Below, one piece after another: positions 54,759 through 63,963 of a stretch of 64,000 nucleotides of DNA. A program made the translations under genes and the position numbers. Each line of letters begins with the position of its first letter. The stretch's first letter is position 1. Location: contig CALBMX010000025.1 in NCBI GenBank assembly GCA_937896235.1, positions 1 to 64,000 on the forward strand, read 5' to 3'. This stretch comes from an uncultured bacterium (GTDB taxonomy: Bacteria; Planctomycetota; UBA1135; GCA-002686595). The notes under the pieces were generated by a model. That model was not told where the DNA came from. It did no database searches and saw only the letters and a program-made list of their open reading frames with translations.

Positions 54759-55876
54759 CGAGCCACAGCTCCCCCGGAGAGTTCACTCGCATACTGCTCC
54801 AGTGCGGCTTCAAGAAGTTCACTACGCGCCCTATCCATGGGCCCCTGTAATGTTGCGCCTGACGCCTTGACGTGCCCGCCTCCGCCGAAACGCCGTGCGA
54901 GAGCGTTCACGTTCCAATCGTTTTTACTGCGTGCAGAGAGTTTGATCCTTCCGTCCGAGGTTTGCCGCAAGAACAGCACGACTTCAACGACCTCGACCGA
55001 CCGCAAGATGTCGTGCAGAACGTCGGTGTTACTTTCAAAGGGGCCGTGATCAGGGTCTGCTGCGAGTAGGGCAATCTTGCCGCCGCCGAAGTATTCCAAG
55101 CCGCGCAGGAGCTCGCCAAGCTCAACGGGGAGGGCTGAGAGGTTGCGCTGAAAAATAGAGGCGTACAGGCGATCGGACTTCACACCGAGGCCAATCATCT
55201 CCCCCGCAATGCGAAGGGTCTCGGCATCTGTGTTGCTGTATTTGAACCAACCCGTATCTGTGACCAGAGACGTGAACACCCCGTTGGCGGCGACGGTATC
55301 GAGTTCGACTCCCAAAGCTTTGGCAAGGCGGTACACAAGAAGGCCCGTAGCGGACGCCGTTCGATCCACATACGCGAGGTCCCACCACTCTTCACCGTGA
55401 TGTACGTGATGGTCCACCACAAGCTTCGTCGAGGGGTGCGCTCCAAGTGGACCGGAGAGCGCGCCACAGCGCCCCAGCTCGGAGATGTCAGTCAGGACGC
55501 ACAGGTCGTGGTCAGGCAAGTCGCCGCCCTGGAACGTCCCGTAGGCGACCTCGCAGCTGAGGTAGTCGAAGACGGCTTCGGGTGGGTCGGGGTTCAAGAT
55601 GTGAACCGTCTTCCCCATTGCCTCCAGGACTCGCGCGAGCGCAGCTTGTGCGCCGATGCAATCGCCGTCGGGATTTTCGTGCCCAGAGAGCAGCACCGTC
55701 TTGGCATTTTGGAATGCCTTCAGGACGGCTGCGGACGGAAGCGAGGTCTCCGCGGAGGATTGAGAGGTTTGGGGCACAGTCGGATCAGTAGGTAGAGGGG
55801 GGATGATTGGCACTTGGGGGAGTCGAACGAGCTGTTCAACTCCCCCAAGCCTATCGAAACTGTGCGGCTTTGGCAC
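54755..55876 (-). CDS. nrnA: DHH-family phosphoesterase, NrnA-like
   Basis: 373 residues from the GTG at 55876, or 340 from the in-frame GTG at 55777. The DHH motifs are LLSGHENPDGDCIGAQ, LTDIS, VVDHHVHHGEEWW, DRTASATG and, in the DHHA1 part, GGGGHVKASGA. NrnA degrades short RNA oligonucleotides and dephosphorylates pAp. The first 33 residues are Pro-rich and span a perfect hairpin at 55813-55849, unlike NrnA, which begins about 20 residues before GHENPDGD. The later start is therefore attractive, but neither has a Shine-Dalgarno motif. Confidence 0.92.
   Translation of the reverse strand: MPKPHSFDRLGGVEQLVRLPQVPIIPPLPTDPTVPQTSQSSAETSLPSAAVLKAFQNAKTVLLSGHENPDGDCIGAQAALARVLEAMGKTVHILNPDPPEAVFDYLSCEVAYGTFQGGDLPDHDLCVLTDISELGRCGALSGPLGAHPSTKLVVDHHVHHGEEWWDLAYVDRTASATGLLVYRLAKALGVELDTVAANGVFTSLVTDTGWFKYSNTDAETLRIAGEMIGLGVKSDRLYASIFQRNLSALPVELGELLRGLEYFGGGKIALLAADPDHGPFESNTDVLHDILRSVEVVEVVLFLRQTSDGRIKLSARSKNDWNVNALARRFGGGGHVKASGATLQGPMDRARSELLEAALEQYASELSGGAVAR
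55813..55849 (-). terminator. Perfect hairpin before or inside the nrnA start
   Basis: Arms cttgggggagt and actcccccaag (11 bp), a C-A mismatch, then gaac/gttc around gagct. It is 63 bases past the stop of the Gly-rich lipoprotein gene. It could end that transcript or regulate nrnA. No U-run follows on the minus strand. Confidence 0.6.
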
Positions 55877-55911
55877 AGTTGCATTGACCGAGCCTGAGTT
55901 GGCAAGAGCTC

Positions 55912-58900
55912 TTAGTCGGGCTTCGCAAGGATCTCAAAAGACTCAAGGCCGCCAAAAGCGGACCAGCTCGGTGAAGCACGGTCGAAAACAATGCTGTAAC
56001 GAATGAGGTTGGGGCGCCTCGACTCGGCCTCTTGAGGATCGCCTGGAAGGGCCGTATCCCAATAGGAGTTGAGCTCGGAAGGATGGCGGACCCACGGGGT
56101 TAGGGACTCCAGTGCAATCGAACCGCCATTTTCGACAAAGTCAGCGTCGCACAAATTTTCAGGGAGCTCGCCGATACGCGCACCCTGGAACCTAACGAGG
56201 ACAGGGGCTGGAGTCAGTCCTCCCAAATCCGTTCCAAAGAGTGCCTCGGGAGAGTCCGCGAAAGGGTTGTTCGGATCGTTTTTATCCCGATAGGAGAAAG
56301 ATGTGCTGGGATCGCCCGGCGTGAACATCTTCATGTCCCAGCCCAAGGCCGGGTCGAGAGGGTCAGAGAGATCTTCTGGGCCATAAATCACCTGGAAGAA
56401 GAATCCAGAAGGCCGTAGCCAACAAGATTGTGCACCAGAGCGGCTACCCGCCCCATCTAGATCCGTGGTCCAACTACTGGAAGTAAAGATGTTCGACGAA
56501 TCGGGACCACCGAACTCGCTTCCGGCGGTTCCATCAAAGGGGCTCACCTTCGCGGCGATCTCCAAGGGGTTCACAGCGAACTCAGACTCAATGCGCAAGA
56601 CTCCGGCTCCACCAGCGCCACCTTTCGAGAGCCCAACGCCAGTTCCACCAGGTCCACCTGACAGATCCAACGCAGTGGTTAATGCTGAGAACAACACTTG
56701 CCGCGATTGAATCAGCATGGCCCCGCCGGAGCCACCTCCACCGGGCGAGGCGTGTGCGTCGAGTCCAAAGCCACCGGGGTCCGTCGCGTTTCCACCAGGT
56801 CCGCCAGACAGGTCGATTAGGCCTGTGATGCGCACCTCGGAACCGGCCTGTAGCTGAATCGCGCCTCCGCCTCCACCACCACCAGCCGCGCTGTGGGATA
56901 CATAGAAATTGATAGAGCCCAGCAGGCAGTTCCCGAAGGCTGGGCCATTGGTCCGCGTCAAGTGAACGTGGGCTCCGCCTCCGCCTCCGCCAGATCCGCC
57001 GCGCAAGTTACCCAGCTCGGGAGATAGCTCCATCATCAAGGGGGTCAGTCCGATGTCCAGAGGGTCTCCCCCAATGGCGTCGCTAGGTGGCGTTAGGCCA
57101 ACTCCCGCGGGGTCGTTGGCTAGCGGATTGGGCCAAATCGCATTGGAGACTTTGCCAGAGGTCGAATAGCCGCCGCCCGCTCCCGGGTTGGCAACTTGGT
57201 CTCCCTGACAGAGATCGCTGGGTTGGAAATCACCAAAATCCGTCCACCCGAAAGGCATCACATTAGGCCAGTGAACCCCGCCTTCACCACCACCAAGGTT
57301 GAGTGCGGCAGCGGCGCCACCGACGCCTTCACCCTCAAATCCGTCAACAACGGCCCCGGGATTGGGTACACCATTGCCCGGTCCTGGCAAAAAGAGAAGG
57401 GTTGTCCCGGAGTTGTCCGGTCGGTCTGCACCACGCCCGCCGGAGCCGGCGGCAGCACCGCCGAAGCCGGGAAGGCCACCAGCTAATTCGTTAGACAAGT
57501 GTCCCGTGCCTGAGCCCGAGTCATCCGGTGGGGTCTGTCCGATAGAGCTCAAGAGACCTTGGATCAAAGCTTGGCCACGGACAAAGATGCGCGCGGGGTT
57601 GGAGCCCACCACAAACACTTGTCCATCGTTCTCGATTTCAAGAGAGGAAAACTCGAAGACTCCGTCGGTCACCGTCACTGAAGGTGCGGTGGTACTCGGG
57701 GGGAAGGTAGCCCCGCCCTCGACGATCACGCCGAAGTTTTGAAACTGCTGGCTATCGGTGTCGAGGGTGAAAGGAGAGTTCGAGAGATTCACTCGAAGGG
57801 GGCCGTGTTGCCCCGCGCCTCCGCCATAGCCAGCTGTCATCTGCCCGCTGCCGAGGAGCGCTCCGGAGCTGCTGACATCAAGGAACTGGAAATCTGCAAA
57901 GTCCTCGCCGCCAGCCGGTAATTGGACTTCGCCAAAGAGCTGTGCCTCTGGGATGAACGAGTACACACCCGGGTTGGCGAGAGGGAATCCCGCGAGGTCC
58001 ATCACGCCATCTAAGACCTCAATGACAATCCTTCTCGGAAGCGCGCCACTGCCGGCGGACGGAAAGCCCGAATCGGGGCGAAACGTCAGAGTTGAGCTTA
58101 GCGTGCTCTCGTCAAGATCCAGTTCAAGCGCACCCGTTAGCTTGATCCAGTCGTCGGACCCACCGACCAAACCATCGGGGTCGATATAGACACGGACATT
58201 GGGCGAAGTCTCGCCGCCCGGACTTAGCAAGGTCACCGGGCTGATGATGTCGTTGAAGTACAGGCGAATCGAACTCAGGTTCCAAACATCGGTGAGAACG
58301 CTCGGCCCATTGACAATATCCTCTTCGGTACTGAGGACCTCTCCATCCGGCCCGTAAGAGGTGACGCGATCCACTAGGATCGTCAACTCCGAAGGTCCTG
58401 GTGATGGGTCTACGAGACCGGAAGTTACGGAGATATTGCAGTTGAGTGCAGAGAGGTTCTCGCGCCCAGATGTGCTTGTGACATAGGGGCCGGTAGTGTG
58501 CAACTCTCCATTCAAGCGGATGGAGTAGGAGTGGCCTAGGTCGAATCCGAATTCCGGCGAGCCTGCGCTATCGAAGGAAATCTTCGGGCGAAAAATCACG
58601 CGCCGGGCATTAGACGGGTCGATGATGAACACACCGGGAGGCGACAACCCAGTCAACGCGTCTTTGATTCGAAAGGAAGTCTTCGTGACAGAGGCCAAGT
58701 CCACAGGCTGTGTGAACTCAATCGCGATCTCTTCGTTTGCCTTTATGGTTGCCGTACCGCAGGTGACTGGATACCCGAGAGTTCCGGTAGAGCACCCAAG
58801 CGAACAAGACAAGATCGCCATGATATTGCCAAGTCCGCCCCCAATCGATCCTTCAGTAACTTTGGTATCGCTACCGCAGCCGCCTGTTAGCATCGAGCTA

Positions 58901-58968
58901 GCGATTAGCGAAATGAAAATTAACGACGTGGCACCGAGGGTGCGCAGCACAGATTTGCCGTCGAGCAT
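55912..58968 (-). CDS. Giant Gly-rich surface lipoprotein, paralogue A
   Basis: 1018 residues from the ATG at 58968, which opens a lipoprotein signal with lipobox LTGGC; the frame continues upstream to 59181 but overlaps the amidohydrolase gene. After the signal come SCSLGCS and a further Cys in VTCG. Two or three Ig-like sandwiches follow (to about 420). A beta-helix-like section is built on SNPARIFVRGQALIQG. Long Gly-rich blocks of the GGxGG type run through the centre (about 500-800). The end has SGAQSCW, LSDPLDPALGWD, PEALFGTDLGG and LTPWVRHPSELNSYWD. All these blocks recur in the protein at 60411-63455. Function unknown; surface attachment is inferred. Confidence 0.85.
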   Translation of the reverse strand: MLDGKSVLRTLGATSLIFISLIASSMLTGGCGSDTKVTEGSIGGGLGNIMAILSCSLGCSTGTLGYPVTCGTATIKANEEIAIEFTQPVDLASVTKTSFRIKDALTGLSPPGVFIIDPSNARRVIFRPKISFDSAGSPEFGFDLGHSYSIRLNGELHTTGPYVTSTSGRENLSALNCNISVTSGLVDPSPGPSELTILVDRVTSYGPDGEVLSTEEDIVNGPSVLTDVWNLSSIRLYFNDIISPVTLLSPGGETSPNVRVYIDPDGLVGGSDDWIKLTGALELDLDESTLSSTLTFRPDSGFPSAGSGALPRRIVIEVLDGVMDLAGFPLANPGVYSFIPEAQLFGEVQLPAGGEDFADFQFLDVSSSGALLGSGQMTAGYGGGAGQHGPLRVNLSNSPFTLDTDSQQFQNFGVIVEGGATFPPSTTAPSVTVTDGVFEFSSLEIENDGQVFVVGSNPARIFVRGQALIQGLLSSIGQTPPDDSGSGTGHLSNELAGGLPGFGGAAAGSGGRGADRPDNSGTTLLFLPGPGNGVPNPGAVVDGFEGEGVGGAAAALNLGGGEGGVHWPNVMPFGWTDFGDFQPSDLCQGDQVANPGAGGGYSTSGKVSNAIWPNPLANDPAGVGLTPPSDAIGGDPLDIGLTPLMMELSPELGNLRGGSGGGGGGAHVHLTRTNGPAFGNCLLGSINFYVSHSAAGGGGGGGAIQLQAGSEVRITGLIDLSGGPGGNATDPGGFGLDAHASPGGGGSGGAMLIQSRQVLFSALTTALDLSGGPGGTGVGLSKGGAGGAGVLRIESEFAVNPLEIAAKVSPFDGTAGSEFGGPDSSNIFTSSSWTTDLDGAGSRSGAQSCWLRPSGFFFQVIYGPEDLSDPLDPALGWDMKMFTPGDPSTSFSYRDKNDPNNPFADSPEALFGTDLGGLTPAPVLVRFQGARIGELPENLCDADFVENGGSIALESLTPWVRHPSELNSYWDTALPGDPQEAESRRPNLIRYSIVFDRASPSWSAFGGLESFEILAKPD

Positions 58969-59152
58969 GGAAAAACGAGGAATTGTAGGGAAGTCGGAAG
59001 CCAAGGGGACCCTGAGAGTACACCTAACTAGGGGACAACGCACACGCCTAAGCCCACTTTCCATTCGGGCTGCCTGAGTTGTCTTCGACACCGCTACGGT
59101 ATCCGAATCCCCCATTGGCATTTCGCCGTACCGTGAAGACCGCGACTTCCCG

Positions 59153-60394
59153 TCAGTGAGCTTGTCCAGGCTCGGAGACAAGCTGGAGCCCGCCCCCCAA
59201 TAAGGCCTCTAAAGTGGAGCGAGCTACGACGGGAGAGGGCCACCCTCCGACCACTTCCCATATGTTGTAATCTGCAAATGCGCCCAGTCGGAGCGCTCCG
59301 ACACGCCCATCGAGCCCAAGCGCTTGGGCCGCGTTTGTGGTCATCATCTCAAAGAGGCGCTCTGGGGACAGCAAGGGGTAGCGGGCCCAAAGTAGCCGCG
59401 CCTCACGAACAAGGTCTAGGTCGTCATTACTTGCTAGCGAGTCCGTCCCTAACGCCAGCGGAACTCCCTTTAGAAGGTACTCCTCCAGGGGGAACTCCGG
59501 ACGCTCAAAAAACCGATGAGTTCCCGGACAGTGCACGACAGTTGCGCCAGCTTCGGCGATACGCTCGACTTCACCTGAACTGGGGAGATTCCCATGCACT
59601 AGCGCCATCTGGGGCCCCAGCAAACCGGCCTCTTCGAGCAGGTCGAGGCCAGACCTTCGGGGCGACTCGCCAAGCACTTGGGCGAGGGGCCCCGTCCCCG
59701 ACTCCAGCCACAACAGCTCCTCCTCCATCTCGGCCCAATGCATCGAAAGCTGTCGCGGGCGCCTGCGCTGTTGCTCGGCTATCAAGTGAAACAGCTGGGA
59801 GCTCACCGTGTAGGGAGCGTGAGGAGAATAACCTTCAAAGAGAGCGTCCGACTCGAGGAGCGGCTCACGAAAGACAGCCGCCGCACCAGGAGTTCTCGAA
59901 ATGTCCCAAGCATCAAGCGCCTCGCGAAATAAGCGGACCCGAGGATAAGAGTCAGAGCGACCTGAACTCGCGAGTGCAGCCAGTGTCGCTTCGGACGAGG
60001 CGATGTCTCCTACCGTCGTGGTTCCAGTCTCTGCAGCTCTGCGCAAACCTTGGCGTGCACCCTCAATCATCTCTTCTGGAGAGCTTCGAGCTCGCTCGCG
60101 AATCACGCCGCCGACCCAATCGAAGAAGTGTTGACCGGCGGCGACCTTGCCCTGCATCGCGCTCAGCTCGAGGTGCGCATGGGCGTTCACAAGGCCCGGT
60201 GCAAGGAGGACCTCTCCCAAATCGATCCGGTCGGCTCCATGGGAAATGGCAGCACGCTTTATCGCAGCGTGTCCGTCAAACAAACCGCCTACACAACCAT
60301 CGACAACAAGGAGTCCCGCTATGCCGGAACTGCCTAGAAACGAGTCCGCCCGTGGCAAAATGCCACGGGCGGTCAGGAGTTGTGGCCTCGTCAT
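59153..60394 (-). CDS. Amidohydrolase, aminofutalosine-deaminase/chlorohydrolase-like
   Basis: 413 residues. Metal and active-site blocks are PGLVNAHAHLELS (two His), FFDWVGGVIRER, ETGTTTVGD, YSPHAPYTVS, MHWAEMEEELLW, ALVHGN and LGTDSLASN. The HxH, later His, Glu and Asp fit a mononuclear deaminase, and NAHAHLELS with FxDW recalls aminofutalosine deaminase-like enzymes of the menaquinone route. Other deaminations (S-adenosylhomocysteine or guanine-like) cannot be excluded. VHGN and CPGTH deviate from the usual VHC/CPRSN. A GGAGG motif lies ten bases before the ATG. It sits between the two Gly-rich lipoprotein genes, 16 bp after one. Confidence 0.87.
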   Translation of the reverse strand: MTRPQLLTARGILPRADSFLGSSGIAGLLVVDGCVGGLFDGHAAIKRAAISHGADRIDLGEVLLAPGLVNAHAHLELSAMQGKVAAGQHFFDWVGGVIRERARSSPEEMIEGARQGLRRAAETGTTTVGDIASSEATLAALASSGRSDSYPRVRLFREALDAWDISRTPGAAAVFREPLLESDALFEGYSPHAPYTVSSQLFHLIAEQQRRRPRQLSMHWAEMEEELLWLESGTGPLAQVLGESPRRSGLDLLEEAGLLGPQMALVHGNLPSSGEVERIAEAGATVVHCPGTHRFFERPEFPLEEYLLKGVPLALGTDSLASNDDLDLVREARLLWARYPLLSPERLFEMMTTNAAQALGLDGRVGALRLGAFADYNIWEVVGGWPSPVVARSTLEALLGGGLQLVSEPGQAH

Positions 60395-60410
60395 TACGAG
60401 GATTCCTCCA

Positions 60411-63400
60411 TCAGTCGGGGCGGCCCTTGATCACGACATTGGTGACACCAGCGATGATGCCGGAGTACTGCGCGTTACGATCAAAAATGATCTGGAAACG
60501 GATCATGTTTGGCTTCCTCTTGGCAGCCAGTTCGAGCTGCGTAGGCAAGGCTAAGTCCCAATAGGAGTTTAGCTCGGAGGGATGACGAACCCAGGGAGTC
60601 AGCGATTGGACATCGACCACGCCTTCTTGGTCTTCGAGGTCGATTTGACAGGCGTCTTCGACGGCTTTCGTCGAGTGAACGCCTTGGAAGCGAACTACAA
60701 TCGCAGAGGGAGTGCCGCCGCCGAGGTCCGAACCAATCAGCGCCTCAGGTGCCACACCCAAGAAGTTATCGGGATCATTAGCGTCGCGGAAGGAGAAGGG
60801 GGGGAACCCGACGATGTTTAGGACAACATCCAAATCCCAGCCCAAATCCAAATCAAGAGGGTCCGTCAGATCGTCGTCCTGAAACTCCAAGACGAAGAAG
60901 TTTCCCTCTGGAATGATCCAGCAAGACTGAGCACCCGAACGGCCAGAGGGCCCAGTTGGGATCGGTTGATATTCGCCAACTGACAAAATCACTGACGAGG
61001 TGAGGCCCCCGGTCTCTGACCCCGGAGTTGGATCGTAGGGAGTAACCTTCTTGGCCTCATTGACCGGGTCCAGTCCGAACTCAGACTCGATTCTCACAAG
61101 TCCCGCGCCACCATTGCCGGCGAAAGTGCCGGGGAAGGCGCCAGAGCCTCGACCACCAACTCCACCCGAGACATTCAGACGGTCGCCCGTGTCCGCGATT
61201 TGAACGCTACGGCCACGCACAAGTATAGCCCCTCCGGAACCACCCCCACCTGGGGCTGCTTGGTCCTCCTGGGCAAAAGAAGACGGGGCCTTTTGACCAC
61301 TGGCGCCGTCGCCGCCGTTGGCAGCGATTGTGCCGTCAACTTTGATGAGGTTACCAGCTTGCAGTTCGAGTGCCCCGCCACCGCCGCCACCGCCAGCGCC
61401 GCTGTGGGACCAGTACGTCTTCAGCTTTTTCCCGAGTTTGCACTCACCGAAAGCCGGGCCGTCGGTTTGAGAGCGCAGGAAACTAAGTCCGCCTCCACCA
61501 CCAGCAGCCCCACCACGAAGGTCGCCGTTTTCGGGGGACAATTTCTTGTCTTCAAGTGACAGTCCGATAGACGCTGCATCACCACCTTGTGTCGGGGGCG
61601 GGATGAGGCCCGGAGGCGAGCCCGGGTTAAGAATCGGATCGACCAAAACCGGAACACCTGCCGTGCCTGATGTGCCGTAAGCACCACCACTGCCGGGGCC
61701 AGCTGTCATGTCAATCTTGCAGACGGTGTCGGGGAAGAGCGCGTCCAAGTCCGATGAACTTGTCGGAAGGTCGAGGGGCCAGTGTGTGCCGCCCAGCCCG
61801 CTACCGAGACCGACAACTCCGCCGACGCCACCGCCCGCGGTCCCATCAACAATCGCGCCAGGATTGGCAGACCCACCCAAGGCAATCAATGTGGAATCCG
61901 AATCGTCGGGACGGTCTCCACCGCGACCGCCAAATCCGCCCGAAGGGCCTGCCGTACCGCCAGCACCACCAGCGAGTTCTGTAGAGTTATGCCCGGCTGG
62001 AGTCGTGAAGGAGTCGTCGGGAGCGCCGCCGGAGACGTCTATCTTGCCAGCGCCTTGGATCACAGCGTTTCCACGAGCGAATAGACGGGCGGGGTTGGAA
62101 CCTTTGAAAATCAACTGGGAGCCAGGCCCGATCGAGATGCTGGAAAATTCAAAGACACCGTCTGTTATCGTTGCCTCGGGAGGACTTGTACTCGGCGGGA
62201 ATGCGGCGCTACCTTCAGTTATGACGTTGAAGTTAGCCCAAACCTGAGCGTCGGTGTCTAAAATCATCGGAGAGACGCTGGAATCCACAACGAGTGGGCC
62301 CAGCCGTCCTGAGCCGCCAAGGTCGCCTCGTAGCAGCGCGCCGCCACCCCAAGATGCACCTGAGTTGTCAGCGTCCAGGTAAGTGGTCGAGACAAATTGC
62401 TCACCGTTGGGCCCGGGCATTACCACAGAGGGGAACTGAACGAATTCTGGAGTGAAGACTACCACTCCCCCGTTGATCAAAGGGTTCGAGCCAAGGTCGG
62501 AAACGGTCGATGGAATCTCAACTACGATTGCGCGCGGGATCAGTCCGCTACCCGAGGAGGGCAAGCCGACAGAGGGCTTGAACGTAACGCTGGTGGTAAA
62601 GTTATTCTCGTCAATACTGATCGAGTACTTACCGAATAGCTCCACTCGGTCCGAAGGATCGTTGATGTTGCCATCGGGGTCTACGAACACTTTCAGCGTT
62701 GCAGAGGCGCCCGTTACAGGGTTCACCAAAGTCGCTGGGTTCATGATGTCATTGAACATCATGCGAATCTCGGTGTCGTGCCAAACGTCATGCAAGAAGG
62801 CCCCTCCACTTGCGATTTGGCTCTCAACGACATAGGGGTCTTTCGATTGGACCACATCTACGCTTACGGTTACGGAAGGAGACCCAGGAACTGGGTCCAA
62901 AATCCCTTTCGCCACGACAGTGCAGGACATACGTGCGAGGTTTTCCTTGCCGCTAATTCCACGGATGTACGTGCCGCCCGGGTCTTGGTTCTCCCCGGGA
63001 AGGTAGACCTGATAGGAGCTGTCGTCCGTAAGTCCAAAAATGGGGTTGCCGCTGGCGTCGAACGTCATCTGCGGGCGAAAGATCAACACCTTATTGTTCA
63101 GGGGGTCAATCGAGAAGGTGCCCGACGGGGTCTTCCCCGTAGCGAGGTTGATCACTTGAAAGGTGTTCTTGTTCACCGAACTGAGATCCACAGCTTGGCT
63201 GAAGAGAATAGAGATCCCCTCGTTGACAGCCACCTGGTTGACACCACAGCTGATCTGAGAGCCAGCTTCGCCACCGTTGCACGACAGCGAACAAGACTGA
63301 ATGATCATGCTGCTCGAAGTTCCACCGGCAGGCAATGAACTTGAACCGCCTGAGCAGCTTGCGGAGAAGAGGGAGAGGCCTGCGAGCAGTGCAGCACTAG

Positions 63401-63455
63401 CGTTCGTCCGAGAACCTATTCGCATCCTAGAAATACCTTGGGAGGGGAGCTTCAT
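60411..63455 (-). CDS. Giant Gly-rich surface lipoprotein, paralogue B
   Basis: 1014 residues from the ATG at 63455; the ATG at 63425 gives a shorter, more typical signal. The lipobox is FSASC. SCSLSCNGG and ISCG repeat the Cys pattern of paralogue A. Ig-like domains extend to about 400. Then come SNPARLFARGNAVIQG, Gly-rich blocks (GGAGGTAGPSGGFGGRGG and AGGGGGGGALELQAG), and the C-terminal set SGAQSCW, DDLTDPLDLDLGWD, PEALIGSDLGG and LTPWVRHPSELNSYWDLALP. A seven-C run lies about 90 bases upstream. The size, export signal and Gly-rich core suggest a surface or matrix protein; no catalytic motif is seen. Confidence 0.85.
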   Translation of the reverse strand: MKLPSQGISRMRIGSRTNASAALLAGLSLFSASCSGGSSSLPAGGTSSSMIIQSCSLSCNGGEAGSQISCGVNQVAVNEGISILFSQAVDLSSVNKNTFQVINLATGKTPSGTFSIDPLNNKVLIFRPQMTFDASGNPIFGLTDDSSYQVYLPGENQDPGGTYIRGISGKENLARMSCTVVAKGILDPVPGSPSVTVSVDVVQSKDPYVVESQIASGGAFLHDVWHDTEIRMMFNDIMNPATLVNPVTGASATLKVFVDPDGNINDPSDRVELFGKYSISIDENNFTTSVTFKPSVGLPSSGSGLIPRAIVVEIPSTVSDLGSNPLINGGVVVFTPEFVQFPSVVMPGPNGEQFVSTTYLDADNSGASWGGGALLRGDLGGSGRLGPLVVDSSVSPMILDTDAQVWANFNVITEGSAAFPPSTSPPEATITDGVFEFSSISIGPGSQLIFKGSNPARLFARGNAVIQGAGKIDVSGGAPDDSFTTPAGHNSTELAGGAGGTAGPSGGFGGRGGDRPDDSDSTLIALGGSANPGAIVDGTAGGGVGGVVGLGSGLGGTHWPLDLPTSSSDLDALFPDTVCKIDMTAGPGSGGAYGTSGTAGVPVLVDPILNPGSPPGLIPPPTQGGDAASIGLSLEDKKLSPENGDLRGGAAGGGGGLSFLRSQTDGPAFGECKLGKKLKTYWSHSGAGGGGGGGALELQAGNLIKVDGTIAANGGDGASGQKAPSSFAQEDQAAPGGGGSGGAILVRGRSVQIADTGDRLNVSGGVGGRGSGAFPGTFAGNGGAGLVRIESEFGLDPVNEAKKVTPYDPTPGSETGGLTSSVILSVGEYQPIPTGPSGRSGAQSCWIIPEGNFFVLEFQDDDLTDPLDLDLGWDLDVVLNIVGFPPFSFRDANDPDNFLGVAPEALIGSDLGGGTPSAIVVRFQGVHSTKAVEDACQIDLEDQEGVVDVQSLTPWVRHPSELNSYWDLALPTQLELAAKRKPNMIRFQIIFDRNAQYSGIIAGVTNVVIKGRPD

Positions 63456-63458
63456 CAA

Positions 63459-63963
63459 TCAATGACAGAGAGGAGACATTCGATGGGCGCTGCACCGTCC
63501 GTCGAAGGCAGCGCCTGTCGAGGTTCGAAACAGCAGATCCTTAGCCGGGGGGGACCAGGCTACAGAGGGTAAGAACTATAGAACGGAACGGGCCTGTTGT
63601 TGCCAAGGAAACCTGTCCGCATTCGCCTGAACCTCACACTCACCCTACAAAAAGGGGGCCGAAGGTAAAAAAATCCACCCCAACCTCCCCCAAGATCCCC
63701 ACAAAGTAGATTCTCCGGCCGCCTCGGTCGCAGTCGTGCGATTCCGCTCTCTTTCGAACTGTGTAGAATCGCACGGCATGCAAAGTCAGATAGCCGATGC
63801 CGTTTCCTAGCCCGAGAGCGCTAACATCGCTGATATAGTGGCGCCCCAAAGAGCGTAATCCTCCATTCGGGTACGGGTTTTGCACTTGTAAGCGATCCTA
63901 AGCCCTACGCAAGCACGAGATCTATGGGGACAACCAAAGAGCTCCCAACCCAACAACCGCCCG
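63459..63963. other. 505-bp gap between divergent genes with an inverted repeat
   Basis: No credible gene: the 81-residue frame at 63640-63885 has no recognisable features. A seven-G run lies at 63547-63553. Arms cgtgcgattc (63735-63744) and gaatcgcacg (63766-63775) form a ten-base inverted repeat around 21 bases. This gap must hold the promoters of the lipoprotein gene and of the gene starting at 63964. Confidence 0.55.

Noticed and set aside
59278-60564. 428-residue frame on the + strand
   Set aside because: It lies opposite the amidohydrolase gene, is Arg/Pro-rich and has no motif. It is a shadow of the real gene.
63640-63885. 81-residue minus-strand frame
   Set aside because: No signal, domain or coding bias, and it covers the inverted repeat between divergent promoters.
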